Source: JBCCWF01 sp038520475
GTDB taxonomy: Bacteria > Cyanobacteriota > Cyanobacteriia > CAKZMO01
Direction of reading: 5' to 3'
NCBI GenBank assembly: GCA_038520475.1
Contig: JBCBLF010000003.1
Location: 1-62,915 of the forward strand
Length of the DNA: 62,915 nucleotides
Made by a program: the position numbers and the translations under genes. The first letter of the stretch is position 1. Each line of letters opens with the position of its first letter. Under the pieces are notes generated by a model. It ran no database searches. It worked only from the letters and a program-made list of their open reading frames with translations, and had not been told where the DNA came from. This document shows positions 8,178-17,347 of the stretch, in pieces.

Positions 8178-8249
8178 CCTTAATTTTGTTGCTGCGTTTA
8201 ACGCGCTTGCATATGGCTGTCTAACGCGTCTTCAGATGGCAGCGTCTGG

Positions 8250-9197
8250 TTAAGCTTTTGTCGTAATAAAGAAATAGCCTTCATGTAAAATTCGAAATCC
8301 CGCGCGAGTGAAGATGCGTCGATTGGTTTGTCGGTTTTCTTCTGACGATGGAATGAGTGGTGGACTGCTATATAACAAGCCATCAGGAAGAAGACCCGTT
8401 CGAAGAGACTGAAAAAAGGTCGCTACATCTTCATAGCTGTGGTGGTCGTATAAAAAACTCTGCCGATTAAACAAATTGATGCAAGAAATAACGTCAAACT
8501 TCTGTCGTGTGGTTCGAAGCCACTGATCAACGTCATCAAACTCAACTTTAAAGTGCTTGTAGGCCACATCATACGCATACTCGCCTGAGTTGTTCGCACG
8601 CGGATCAAGGCCGATGGCTTTAGCTCCCAACATTTGAAGCATTTCAGTCGCGATGGGTGGGCGGTCGGCATGAAACTGTAGCAGCAAGTCTTGAGTGCCA
8701 TCTGGCGGACCGTATGTTGATAGTGCGCCACACCCAACATCTAGAACACTCAATCCATAGATAGGACTTGTATTCATATAGTCAAAGCTGTCGCACAACG
8801 TTCCAACTAGGAATAAAACATCGGGCTTCAGGATGTAGTTATCAAAATCGACCTTGTATGCCCGAAACCGCTCATTGCTCCGAAACATTCGAATCAAGAG
8901 CTGTTTGCCGAAGCTATTCAAATGCTTAATCTTTTCGCTCTGATCCAGCATCTGAAGCTGCATCTCTGCTTGATCAGGGGAAAAACACGAGAGCTGCATA
9001 AGTAGATGTTTAATTTCATCTGCTTCGCGAATAATTGCCTTTGTACGAGGCGATAGAGGTTTATCGCCAGAGGAGGTCTGCTGCAATGATGATGGCATCG
9101 ACGAACCGCGGGGATAGTTTGAAGAGGTAGATTGTGAGTCAGCTGTCATAGATCGGGCAGCCGGTGTATTAAGCTCTGAATATTTCGCTCTTATCAT
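8250..9197 (-). CDS. Class I SAM-dependent methyltransferase-like protein
   Basis: A 315-residue protein. The first 50 residues are Ser/Pro-rich and look disordered. A helical segment follows, then a Rossmann-type methyltransferase domain with motif I VLDVGCG (151-157), an acidic residue after strand 2 (AIGLDPRAN), and a later FDVISCINLFN segment matching motif IV. The C-terminal RAGFRILHEGYFFITTKA fits the final strands of this fold. The substrate is unknown. It converges on the GDT1 pair with 72 bp between stop codons and no long hairpin there. Confidence 0.72.
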   Translation of the reverse strand: MIRAKYSELNTPAARSMTADSQSTSSNYPRGSSMPSSLQQTSSGDKPLSPRTKAIIREADEIKHLLMQLSCFSPDQAEMQLQMLDQSEKIKHLNSFGKQLLIRMFRSNERFRAYKVDFDNYILKPDVLFLVGTLCDSFDYMNTSPIYGLSVLDVGCGALSTYGPPDGTQDLLLQFHADRPPIATEMLQMLGAKAIGLDPRANNSGEYAYDVAYKHFKVEFDDVDQWLRTTRQKFDVISCINLFNRQSFLYDHHSYEDVATFFQSLRTGLLPDGLLYSSPPLIPSSEENRQTNRRIFTRAGFRILHEGYFFITTKA

Positions 9198-10079
9198 AGG
9201 TTGCCCAATATCACAGTGTTGAAAACATAGAAATTTGCAGCGCTTGAACGCAGTTTTCTCTCATCCTGACTCATCAGTAAGCTAGATGCTAGGACACTGA
9301 GTTGATGAGCGTTTCGCCCTGATCTGCAAATGCACTGAAACAGCTGCCCGGTAGAACATGGATCGCTTCTTACGATAGTTGCTGAATCGGTTGAGCTGTA
9401 ATGAAAGTGTTGCTGGAGTTTGAAGCTTTATAAGGCCCAGTAGATGACCAATACGAATCTGGAGCATGTATATGCTCCAGATGACGTAGGAATGCCGGAA
9501 TTGTTCCCGTTAAGTTTGGAAATGGTCCACTCAGGTGAGGATCTTCACTGCTCCCTTATTGATGTGGATGATTCAATCACTCGTTTGGCCCTATTTAGTT
9601 TCCTTCTATCTATAGCAATCTTCAACTGTGTTCCATAAAGAGTACGGATATACGACGCAGCGCTTCTCATGCCACTGGGCTTAATCAATTCGAAAATGCT
9701 ATTTGGGCAATGCGAATAAAGGTATAAGAGGTTTGGGTTTGTCTAAATTCGTATGCCTTTATTCTGGCTTTGAGGAGCATGCCAAGTTATGCACAAGAAG
9801 ACTTCAGCATTTTCGTGCGAAGTCCGATACTCCCACAAAAATATATTATGTTCAGACTGATGTAAGTCCTGGGGTAGGATAGTTTGATGGACAGCTAGAT
9901 GCTTTACCGATGACAAACGGGTCCAGAATGACCAAAAGTATGGGTACAGGTTGGGCTCGGTCTATCACATCTCTTGCTCCAGTCATTGTTGTGCAATGAG
10001 TGATGCGTCGAGTTGAGTGCCCCCTTACAAAATAATTTGACTGTGCCTTGTTGTCTTCATTTGAGGAAGGCTGGCTTGT
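9198..10079. other. Long intergenic region, one doubtful small frame
   Basis: Apart from a doubtful frame at 9444-9638 no gene is supported. It contains a near-perfect 26-bp palindrome at 9459-9484 (centred on CATGTATATG), a 13-bp inverted repeat (GAATAAAGGTATA near 9715 and its partner near 9751, one mismatch), and a 13-base motif GCTAGGACACTGA at 9288-9300 that recurs at two other intergenic sites. Confidence 0.4.
9444..9638 (+). CDS. Doubtful small ORF
   Basis: An open frame of 64 codons with an acidic N-terminal half and a hydrophobic end (LALFSFLLSIAIF) that could be a membrane helix. No ribosome-binding site is visible and the start overlaps a palindrome at 9459-9484. No family recognised. 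Listed only because it is the sole candidate in an 880-bp gap. Confidence 0.2.
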   Translation: MTNTNLEHVYAPDDVGMPELFPLSLEMVHSGEDLHCSLIDVDDSITRLALFSFLLSIAIFNCVP

Positions 10080-11105
10080 ATGGGATATGTAATGAATGCG
10101 CTGACACTATTCTTCAGCCTAATGGTTGAAGCGATGCCATTTTTGCTGATTGGCGTCCTGTTTTCTAGTGCATTGCTTTTATTTGTTGATGAGCGTCAGC
10201 TCGTCAAAGCCATGCCCCAGAATCCAATTTTAGGAGCTTTGGCAGGCAGCTTGTTTGGCTTTTTGTTTCCAGTTTGTGAGTGTGGCAATGTTCCGGTTGC
10301 TCGACGACTGATGATTCAGGGTGTGCCATCGTCGGTTGCCATTGGCTTTTTGTTGGCGGCTCCGACGGTGAACCCAATTGTTGTGTGGGCAACCTGGACT
10401 GCTTTTAGAGATCAACCTGAGCTTGTGTTCTTGAGAATCGGGTTTTCTATCATCATTGCCACCGCAGTTGGATGGATCTTTAGCTTTCAAAAAGATTTGA
10501 GGCCGTTGTTGCAGCCTAGTACAGCCAATATGCTTCCCGAGCCGCTGCGGTTGCCATCATCAACAGGACGATCATCGAATGCGTCATTATTGCTCCAATC
10601 TGGCAGCTTCTTGTTGGGGAATTCTAGTCAAACTCAACGCTTAGAGCCCAGTCTTATGTTTGCGACTTCGTCAGGGGCGATCGCCACTCGATCGTTGTCT
10701 GAACGGTTCCAGTTGCTTGTGGAAAACATGGTTCAAGAGCTGCGTGAATTAGGCGGGGTTTTGGTTCTTGGCAGTGCGATCGCCGCCATTGTTCAAGTTG
10801 CGATTCCGAGAGAGGTTATTCTGACGCTGGGCCAGGGTCCAGTTGCATCCATTATTGCCATGATGACATTGGCCTGGGTCGTATCGATTTGTTCGACTGT
10901 TGATTCATTCTTTGCTCTATCTTTTGCGGCAACCTTTACAAGCGGTTCATTGCTTGCCTTTATGGTCTTTGGCCCCATGATTGATGTGAAAAATATTGGC
11001 TTGCTGATGTCTGTGTTTCGAGGGCGAGCCATTATCTACTTATTTGCCCTTGCTGCTCAAATGACCTTTATATTGACACTGTTAGTGAATTTGTACTTTA
11101 GCTAG
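10080..11105 (+). CDS. YraQ/DUF318-family permease
   Basis: A 341-residue polytopic membrane protein of the permease family formerly called DUF318 (YraQ-like). The diagnostic CECGNVPVARRL segment sits near residues 63-74, inside the first membrane bundle, followed by PTVNPIVV. A second bundle starts near residue 225 after a polar linker. Family members are suspected metal or metalloid permeases, but no substrate is established. It is followed 306 bp later by a TIGR03943 protein in the same orientation, a pairing seen in many bacteria (from memory YcgR/YcgQ in Bacillus), so the two probably work together. Confidence 0.88.
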   Translation: MGYVMNALTLFFSLMVEAMPFLLIGVLFSSALLLFVDERQLVKAMPQNPILGALAGSLFGFLFPVCECGNVPVARRLMIQGVPSSVAIGFLLAAPTVNPIVVWATWTAFRDQPELVFLRIGFSIIIATAVGWIFSFQKDLRPLLQPSTANMLPEPLRLPSSTGRSSNASLLLQSGSFLLGNSSQTQRLEPSLMFATSSGAIATRSLSERFQLLVENMVQELRELGGVLVLGSAIAAIVQVAIPREVILTLGQGPVASIIAMMTLAWVVSICSTVDSFFALSFAATFTSGSLLAFMVFGPMIDVKNIGLLMSVFRGRAIIYLFALAAQMTFILTLLVNLYFS

Positions 11106-11411
11106 TGGATACAAGTGAGCACTTGGCGTTATGTCTGAATCAGGAACTGAGTCCGATCGGTCTCACCTCATTTATCCTATGGACTCAATAAGCAAGATGA
11201 ATGACATAAATACCCACTTATTCACTAGACTGTCACCAGTTTCCAGTTTTGCAACCTAGTTCAGCGTAAAGTAATGGTGATTTACGCAATCTGTTCAAGG
11301 ATTTATAAGCCCCAGTAGATAGAGAGACCCATTCATTTCTTCAGGTTTATTTCTTTAGAAGATATGTGGTGATTCAGCGATATCGTTCAGTAGTGCCAGA
11401 TTTGAGTTTAT
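11106..11411. other. Spacer between permease and TIGR03943 genes
   Basis: No gene seen. A weak 7-bp inverted repeat (TGAGTCC/GGACTCA) near 11150-11190 is the only structure noticed. It is too weak to call a terminator. Confidence 0.4.
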
Positions 11412-12227
11412 ATGACCGTTAAGACTCGACCGCCTCGTTCACGAATACCATCACGACCAGAGCCAAATCGCAGTGATTGGGCATTTTGGTTGGACACGTC
11501 TGCATTGCTCCTGTGGGGGTCGCTCTTACTGAAGTATTGGGTCAGTGGCCAAATCTATTACTTACTGCATCCTGATTACATTTGGCTAGCGGTCAGTGGA
11601 GGGATTGGGCTGCTGGCACTGGGGATTTCTCAATTGATACGATTTTTTTCTCGATCAAACTCTAAGCGCAGCTTAGAGTCACGATTGCAGTTGCAAATGC
11701 AGCACATTACAGTATTGCCATCTGGATTTGGCAGCAGTTTGTTAATTGCGATCGCCTGTTTAGGCTTGCTATACACCCCACGGCCATTTGCAAGCGATAT
11801 TGCCCTTCAGCGGGGCGTCACCGATACATTGTCCATGACGCGCTCTCAACCCCAAGAGTTTCGGGTGTCAAACCAACCTGAGACCCGGTCTCTGCTTGAT
11901 TGGATTCGCACCATCAATGTGTATCCAGAACCTGATGCGTATGCAGGCGATCCGGTGAATGTCGAAGGATTTGTCGTGTATCCGCCTGAGTTGCCAGAAG
12001 ATCATCTGATGATCTCTCGATTTATCATCACCTGTTGTGCGGCAGATGCGTATCCGGTTGGACTTCCTGTAAAGGTTGATGGCGATCGCACACAGTTCGC
12101 TGAAGACGAGTGGTTCAAGGTGAGTGGCACGATGATGACAGCGACCGTTAATGGTCAGCGTCAATTGGTGATTGACAGTGACTCGTTGGAATCGATTCCA
12201 ACTCCGCGCAATCCTTACGACACGTAA
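11412..12227 (+). CDS. TIGR03943/DUF1980-family membrane protein
   Basis: A 271-residue protein with about three N-terminal membrane helices (around 22-40, 50-70 and 110-124) and a C-terminal soluble domain that contains FIITCCAADAYPVGLPVKV (near 200-218), a conserved CCxxD core of the TIGR03943 family. This family is the regular partner of DUF318 permeases and the gene follows one here. The paired cysteines suggest a metal- or redox-linked role at the outer face of the membrane; this is inference. The ATG is the first in frame. Confidence 0.88.
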   Translation: MTVKTRPPRSRIPSRPEPNRSDWAFWLDTSALLLWGSLLLKYWVSGQIYYLLHPDYIWLAVSGGIGLLALGISQLIRFFSRSNSKRSLESRLQLQMQHITVLPSGFGSSLLIAIACLGLLYTPRPFASDIALQRGVTDTLSMTRSQPQEFRVSNQPETRSLLDWIRTINVYPEPDAYAGDPVNVEGFVVYPPELPEDHLMISRFIITCCAADAYPVGLPVKVDGDRTQFAEDEWFKVSGTMMTATVNGQRQLVIDSDSLESIPTPRNPYDT

Positions 12228-12271
12228 CAGCTGTTCGCTTACTGATGGCATCTGTAAGTGAATACGTGTTT
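12219..12271. terminator. Bulged inverted repeat between convergent genes
   Basis: ACACGTA near 12219 and TACGTGT near 12265 pair, with an inner stem (TTCGCTTAC with GTAAGTGAA, one bulge). It lies between the convergent TIGR03943 (+) and oxygenase (-) genes. It lacks a T tract, so terminator function is tentative. Confidence 0.35.
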
Positions 12272-12293
12272 GCGCCTGATGCCTATGGCTATG

Positions 12294-12893
12294 TTAGTGA
12301 AACAGCCAGCTCGTGAATGCGTATTTCGTGCCCTTGAGAATGGGGAGAGATTGATGCGGATGCGTGAAATAGGATGGAAATAACAAAACAGAACCTGCTT
12401 GTGGCTTCACCTTGACATCTTGACGGTCAAAATAAGTTTCACCGCCTTCGAAGTCATCATTCAGGTAACCAACAACACTAATATCTCGCGTGGGAATACC
12501 TTGTTGAACTTCCTGAAATCGACTGGAGAGCAAAATGTTGTCTACATGTCGTTTATAGAACTGATGAGTTCGATAGCGCAGGATTGAGCAGGGTTCTGCG
12601 TAGGGGAACTGCACGCCATATTGATCAAACAAAAACTGTTTGACGATGGCCAACTTTCCTAAAATGAGCTGATTTGTCGACTGACTCAACGCCTGATCGC
12701 CACCCAGTTGAACCAGATCATTGCTGCGAACGTCACTATCGATAGTTTGCATCAGAATGCCTGCATTCTTAAAATCCGCAGTATCTGCCACACTAATCAA
12801 GTGTTGACAGGTTTGTGAGTCAATCACGTTCTGAAGCAGGAAAATCTCCTGGCCTAAGGTTGGTCCTTCATAACTAAGAGTTTGCTGGGGCAT
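12294..12893 (-). CDS. 2-oxoglutarate/Fe(II)-dependent oxygenase (prolyl 4-hydroxylase-like)
   Basis: A 199-residue dioxygenase with the facial triad of the prolyl-hydroxylase clan: HVD at 116-118, a distal His near 180 (THPHQSLP) and the 2-oxoglutarate-binding Lys near 190 (GTKYAF). The segment FEGGETYF near 148-155 is typical of the P4Hc domain. It would hydroxylate a protein or small molecule using Fe(II), O2 and 2-oxoglutarate. The substrate is unknown. Start ATG at 12893; upstream lies a 335-bp region without genes. Confidence 0.9.
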   Translation of the reverse strand: MPQQTLSYEGPTLGQEIFLLQNVIDSQTCQHLISVADTADFKNAGILMQTIDSDVRSNDLVQLGGDQALSQSTNQLILGKLAIVKQFLFDQYGVQFPYAEPCSILRYRTHQFYKRHVDNILLSSRFQEVQQGIPTRDISVVGYLNDDFEGGETYFDRQDVKVKPQAGSVLLFPSYFTHPHQSLPILKGTKYAFTSWLFH

Positions 12894-13228
12894 GTTGCAA
12901 GCCGATGTTCGGAAGTAATGGGACTAAGTGAACGTAACTGATGAACGTAGTTAAGGAAGATAAACTGTTGTCATTTTGTTGAGCAAAGGCTTTGGTTTAG
13001 AATAGGGAACTCGTAATACTATGCCCCCATTATCTCGGTCAGGACTTGTGTACATTTATTGCCTCTAGTGATGTGTAAGTCCTACAGGTCTTGTAGCTTT
13101 ATGAACCCAGTCAGCATGTATAGTGACTCATTGATTGCAACTCATTAATCGTGATTTATGTGTATCTACGTTCTAAAGTCAGCGATGTCTGGCTTGGAAA
13201 GAGCGATTATTCATAGCCTCGAATCTGC
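12894..13228. other. Divergent promoter region
   Basis: No gene seen between the oxygenase (-) and the propeller-like gene (+). AGGACTTGTGTACAT at 13041-13055 and ATGTGTAAGTCCT at 13071-13083 form an imperfect inverted repeat that resembles the AGGACTTAC ends seen at 34819 and 58020. Confidence 0.4.
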
Positions 13229-14818
13229 ATGGTTTATCATTCCCAATTTCGTCATCGGTTGAAGCAGCCTCTCGATCGCGCTGCTTTGATCACGATGGCG
13301 GTTCTTACAATTATCATTGTTCTGCTGGCAACGGTTGGCGATCGCACCGCCCCTCAGGTTCGCACCTTTAGCTGGCAAGACAAACAAATTGGAGCCGATG
13401 ACAACGCTCTGATTCTGAGCTTCACTCGCCCGATGAATGAAGCTTCTGTTGAAGAAAACTTTGCTCTTGAAGCATTGATATCCGACACCGAGCGAGAACG
13501 TATTCCTGGACGGTTTAGTTGGGCGGGTCGCCGCATGGCTTACACATTGAATTCACCCGCTCCATATGGATATGAATTTGAACTCACGTTGGACTCGGCG
13601 TTTGACCGATTTAGCGATAATCCTGAAGATGAAGCTCGTTTGAGGCCATTTCAGGGAACGTTTCAGACTCGCGATCGCGCCTTTTTATATTTGGGCACAA
13701 CTGGAGATGAAGAGGGTCGTCTGGTTCTTCATAATCTGACCCAAAAAACAAAACGAATTCTGACTCCAGAAACGCTAGTTGTCAGCGATTATGAACCTTA
13801 TCCAAATGGCGATCGAGTCCTGTTTGCTGCAACCGATCGGGCGTCTCAAGAACAAGGATTATTTAATCAACAGCTTTATGCGGTTTCGACAGGCATCACA
13901 GTCGATCCTCCCGTGCCTGCCCTTGGATATTCGTCTGAAGCTGCAGCAGCATCTGTAGAAGAAGAGTTGGCTGAAGGTGAGGTCAGGCTGATTCTTGACA
14001 GTGTTGATTATCAAAACCTTAAATTTGACTTATCTGCTGACGGTCAAACAATTGTTATCTATCGGGTTAATCGTCAAAATCCTGCCGAGTTTGGCCTGTG
14101 GGTGTTACGAGCAGGCCAAGACCCAGAACCTTTATCTACTGAACCAGGTGGCGATTTTCTGATCACACCAGATAGTCAAGCCATTGCATATTTGCAGGGA
14201 GAAGGGATGGCAATCTTCTCCCTAGCACAGCCAGACATCCAAGATGCTGAGGAGATCGATGAGACGAAGCCGCTTGATTTCTTACCTCAATTTGGCCTAG
14301 TGCTTAACTTTTCGCGTGATGGGTCTGCGGTTGCAACCGTCCAATTTAATCGTGACCCCGCCAATCCGACGCGATCGCTATACCTCGTCACCAATCGAGG
14401 TGAAGAAACTGAACTGGTAGAGACGACAGGTTCAATTCTCAAAGCTGAATTTGATCCGACAGGAACCTTCTTATATTGTCTGTTGACTGAGCTGCTACCC
14501 GGCGACATCTACGCTGAGCAGCCTTATCTCTCAGCTATCAACCTGGAAACTCAAGAACGCACGGATTTACTAGTTTTACCCATTCAGCAAGATATTCAGA
14601 TGGATGTTGCACCGGATGGACTCGGCATCTTGTTTGACCAAATCATTGCAGCCCAATCACCAGGTGAATCATCTGTATTGCGAAGTAATGATGGTCAGCT
14701 GATTGAGTCAGGTCAGCTTTGGTTTTTCCCAATTGTCTTGGGAGATGATGGTAATCCTATTCAAGCAGAGCCAAAAATTATTTCTGATGAGGGCTTACGT
14801 CCACAGTGGTTGCCATAG
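13229..14818 (+). CDS. Membrane-anchored Ig-like plus beta-propeller protein
   Basis: A 529-residue protein anchored by one N-terminal helix (about 20-38) and otherwise outside the cytoplasm. Residues about 45-150 match the SbsA-type bacterial Ig-like domain (LSFTRPMNEASVEENFAL, then a YGYEFELTLDSA strand). The remainder holds WD40/PD40-like propeller blades (for example LILDSVDYQNLKFDLSADGQ, FLITPDSQAIAYLQGEG, LNFSRDGSAVATVQF). No enzyme motif is seen. Such proteins usually bind other proteins or glycans at the cell envelope. Acidic residues dominate, and HIP1-type sites are frequent inside the gene. Confidence 0.75.
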   Translation: MVYHSQFRHRLKQPLDRAALITMAVLTIIIVLLATVGDRTAPQVRTFSWQDKQIGADDNALILSFTRPMNEASVEENFALEALISDTERERIPGRFSWAGRRMAYTLNSPAPYGYEFELTLDSAFDRFSDNPEDEARLRPFQGTFQTRDRAFLYLGTTGDEEGRLVLHNLTQKTKRILTPETLVVSDYEPYPNGDRVLFAATDRASQEQGLFNQQLYAVSTGITVDPPVPALGYSSEAAAASVEEELAEGEVRLILDSVDYQNLKFDLSADGQTIVIYRVNRQNPAEFGLWVLRAGQDPEPLSTEPGGDFLITPDSQAIAYLQGEGMAIFSLAQPDIQDAEEIDETKPLDFLPQFGLVLNFSRDGSAVATVQFNRDPANPTRSLYLVTNRGEETELVETTGSILKAEFDPTGTFLYCLLTELLPGDIYAEQPYLSAINLETQERTDLLVLPIQQDIQMDVAPDGLGILFDQIIAAQSPGESSVLRSNDGQLIESGQLWFFPIVLGDDGNPIQAEPKIISDEGLRPQWLP

Positions 14819-14949
14819 TTGGGTTAACGAATCGTTTTACCAATGAATGGTCATGCCAGCCGTACTAGGATGTTGCTGCATGACTATCCCCTATTTCCCA
14901 AATGATTTGGGAGATGTAGCGTTCAGAGCATTGTGTGATGAGAGAACAT

Positions 14950-15174
14950 TTAAGTCGTCGCAGTAAGCCGCTGATCAACCCATCGTTTTGCAGTTCGAAC
15001 GGCCTCCTCTCGGGTGAATGCAAATGAGTCCGCGAGGGCGAATCCGGTTGAATAATCAACCCAAGCCGCATAGATGTCACGCCCTTCAAAGCGATCGCGC
15101 TCAATCTGGATTCGACATCCTCGATAAGTAAATGAAACCGTGATAGCTGGATAGTGCGGCTCTGGAACAATCAT
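14950..15174 (-). CDS. Small conserved cyanobacterial protein of unknown function
   Basis: A 74-residue protein with an alternating strand pattern (ITVSFTYRGCRIQIERDRFEG) and a basic helix at the end (REEAVRTAKRWVDQRL). Its ATG overlaps the trmB stop codon in an ATGA junction at 15171-15174, so the two genes are translationally coupled. That arrangement, and the coding-like composition, support a real gene. Function unknown. Confidence 0.75.
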   Translation of the reverse strand: MIVPEPHYPAITVSFTYRGCRIQIERDRFEGRDIYAAWVDYSTGFALADSFAFTREEAVRTAKRWVDQRLTATT

Positions 15175-15815
15175 GGCGTAGCAGGATTTCTGATAAACAT
15201 AGCACGATAGACAGGCTCCCCCTTTTCAAGGGTCATCTCTTCTCTTTCCGTGGAAACGCCAATCGGATTTTCTGAAAGCCAATGGTTGACGGTTCTCGTA
15301 AACGCTGAATGTGCTTGAAATTGTTCACACATTGAGAGGGCCAAGGCCTCAATATCAGATTGAAGAAAAATAGTTGCGTGAGGAGGCATTACTCGGGCGA
15401 GGTCAGTCACGAGCTGAGGCTGCACAACTCGACGCTTGTGATGTCGACGCTTAAACCACGGATCAGGGAAAAAAATGCTAACGCGCTGCAACACTTGATT
15501 TGGAAGAGAGGCTAATAGTGGACCCAATGTGGTGTTCGCATTACAGGTCATGAAATATAGATTGCTTAAGCCAAGTTCATCTCGCTTCTCAAGTGCCTGA
15601 TACACCAGCGGTTCACGAATTTCGATACCAAGAAAATTCCACTCTGGATGTTGGGACGCTATTTGAAATAAAAATTGACCGTGAGCGCTGCCAATATCTA
15701 GATGAAGGGGAGCAGTGGGATTTGTGTAGATATTGGGCCAATGTGGCGGCGCAACGGTACGTTGATGTTTTCGACTCAGCGGATTAACATGCTGGCGCAC
15801 ACGAACAGTAGACAA
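15171..15815 (-). CDS. trmB: tRNA (guanine-N7-)-methyltransferase
   Basis: Forms m7G46 in the variable loop of tRNAs using S-adenosylmethionine. The 214-residue sequence has motif I HLDIGSAHGQFLF (near 37-49), GIEIREPLV (near 63) and the TrmB hallmark FFPDPWFKRRHHKRR (near 114-128). The frame opens with TTG, preceded by AGGAGAGA about 10 nt upstream; cyanobacterial homologues share the VRVRQHVNPLSRK N-terminus that this start gives, so TTG is preferred over the GTG at 15800. It overlaps the downstream 74-codon gene by 4 nt. Confidence 0.94.
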   Translation of the reverse strand: MSTVRVRQHVNPLSRKHQRTVAPPHWPNIYTNPTAPLHLDIGSAHGQFLFQIASQHPEWNFLGIEIREPLVYQALEKRDELGLSNLYFMTCNANTTLGPLLASLPNQVLQRVSIFFPDPWFKRRHHKRRVVQPQLVTDLARVMPPHATIFLQSDIEALALSMCEQFQAHSAFTRTVNHWLSENPIGVSTEREEMTLEKGEPVYRAMFIRNPATP

Positions 15816-16198
15816 GGCGATCGCTCTCTCCTAAAAAATGAACAGCCTTACTAGCGTATCAATTCTAGTGAACAGCACCAATTCTAGTTCACAAGTATTG
15901 CTATGTCTGTATCTCATACGTGTTAGCAGGTTCCAGTATCTTAAATCTCTGTCAACGTGAAGATTTCTGAATGGGGTTAAGACCTAAGCAGTTAACCGTT
16001 TTCTGTGGGTACTGCCCGCGAAAAAACGGTCTCAAAGGCCAGTACCTTCTGTGAAAGGTTTCTGGGATGCACTAGATACATCGTGTAAGTAAGGAAGCAT
16101 ACTTGCATCCCGCGCCCATTGTCTTTAGGATTGCGATGCAATCTAACATTGTGTTGACTCAACGGTACCGTCACTGTCAAAAGGGGAGTCTGGGAAAA
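15816..16198. other. Divergent promoter region of trmB and the metallopeptidase gene
   Basis: No gene seen. The sequence CAATTCTAGT occurs twice within about 30 bp (near 15855 and 15880). A hairpin pairs ACCGTTTT near 15995 with AAAACGGT near 16023 and has a GC-rich inner stem. Its role is unclear. Confidence 0.4.
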
Positions 16199-17056
16199 AT
16201 GCGTTGGAAAATGGGCCGCCGAAGTAGAAATATCGAAGACCGTCGCGGTTCAAGAGGAGGTCGAACCGTTGCCGCCGGAGGTGGCCTTGGAGTCATCGTG
16301 ATTGCCTTGATTGTGATGCTATTGGGCGGTGATCCAACAGTTGTATTGAATCAGACGGGGCCTATCAGTCAGCAGCCAGTTCCCACGCAACCTAGACAAT
16401 CTTCTCCTGAAGAAGACCAGCTAGTTGATTTTGTTTCCGTCGTACTGGCGGATACAGAAGATACATGGAATGAAATTTTTCAGGAGTTGGGAGGCGACTA
16501 TCGGGAACCAACGTTGGTTCTATTTTCGGACGCTGTTAATTCTGCGTGTGGGTTTGCTGAAGCAGCAGTTGGTCCTTTCTATTGCCCAGCTGACGAAAAA
16601 GTCTATATCGATCTCAGTTTTTACGAAGATTTAAAGCGACGGCATCAAGCCCCAGGAGATTTCGCGCAGGCCTATGTGATTGCCCATGAAGTTGGTCATC
16701 ACGTCCAAAATCTGACAGGCATCTCTGGCCAGGTGCAACAGCTTCAGCGTCAGGTCAGTCAAGTTGAAGCTAATCAACTCTCGGTGCGTCTGGAACTCCA
16801 AGCTGATTGCTTTGCTGGGTTGTGGGCTCACCGAGCGGATGAGGCTCGACAGATTCTGGAGCGCGGCGACATTCAAGAAGCTCTGAATGCGGCGAGTGCC
16901 ATTGGTGATGATCGCCTCCAACGGCAGGCCAGGGGCTATGTGACTCCTGATTCCTTTACACATGGCTCCTCAGAGCAACGCGTTCGATGGTTTAGCGTTG
17001 GGCTCGAATCTGGGGCTATTCAGCAGTGCAATACGTTTGAAACTGCATCCTTGTAG
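16199..17056 (+). CDS. Neutral zinc metallopeptidase (YpfJ/Zn_peptidase family)
   Basis: A 285-residue membrane-anchored peptidase of the YpfJ-like family. The N-terminus is basic (MRWKMGRRSRNIEDRRG), followed by a glycine-rich stretch and a membrane helix. The zinc site HEVGHH is near residue 164 (AYVIAHEVGHHVQN) and the downstream helix ELQADCFAG supplies the third ligand. The physiological substrate is unknown. The ATG at 16199 is chosen because a purine-rich site (GGGGAGTCTGGG) precedes it; a TTG at 16103 would add 32 unlikely residues. Confidence 0.9.
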   Translation: MRWKMGRRSRNIEDRRGSRGGRTVAAGGGLGVIVIALIVMLLGGDPTVVLNQTGPISQQPVPTQPRQSSPEEDQLVDFVSVVLADTEDTWNEIFQELGGDYREPTLVLFSDAVNSACGFAEAAVGPFYCPADEKVYIDLSFYEDLKRRHQAPGDFAQAYVIAHEVGHHVQNLTGISGQVQQLQRQVSQVEANQLSVRLELQADCFAGLWAHRADEARQILERGDIQEALNAASAIGDDRLQRQARGYVTPDSFTHGSSEQRVRWFSVGLESGAIQQCNTFETASL

Positions 17057-17121
17057 AAGTAGAAAGTGCAAATTTTCTAATGTAGCCTGTAAACTGGTGC
17101 TTCGGTACTAGCAGCTAACGC

Positions 17122-17250
17122 TCATTCCTTTGAGACCTGGTGCGTGCGTTTACGTGATGAACGGCGTCGTTCATCATCACCCTCAAAACGATAAAAAACA
17201 CCAGCCGATGCTTGATTGATTGAAGCGGACATTGGTTTGTAGCGAGCCAT
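17122..17250 (-). CDS. Candidate 42-residue basic protein
   Basis: A short frame starting with ATG, reading MARYKPMSASINQASAGVF and then an acidic and strongly basic tail (DDERRRSSRKR). It lies in the 290-bp gap between the metallopeptidase gene and tpiA, on the opposite strand. No Shine-Dalgarno sequence is evident and I do not recognise the family, so it may be chance. Confidence 0.3.
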   Translation of the reverse strand: MARYKPMSASINQASAGVFYRFEGDDERRRSSRKRTHQVSKE

Positions 17251-17347
17251 TAACAGGGAAAAGCAATCTCAACCCCATTGATTCGGTGACTCTTAAACGA
17301 TAGGATGCTCATCGGGATGTAATCTCTCCTACATTGTTGACTTTATA

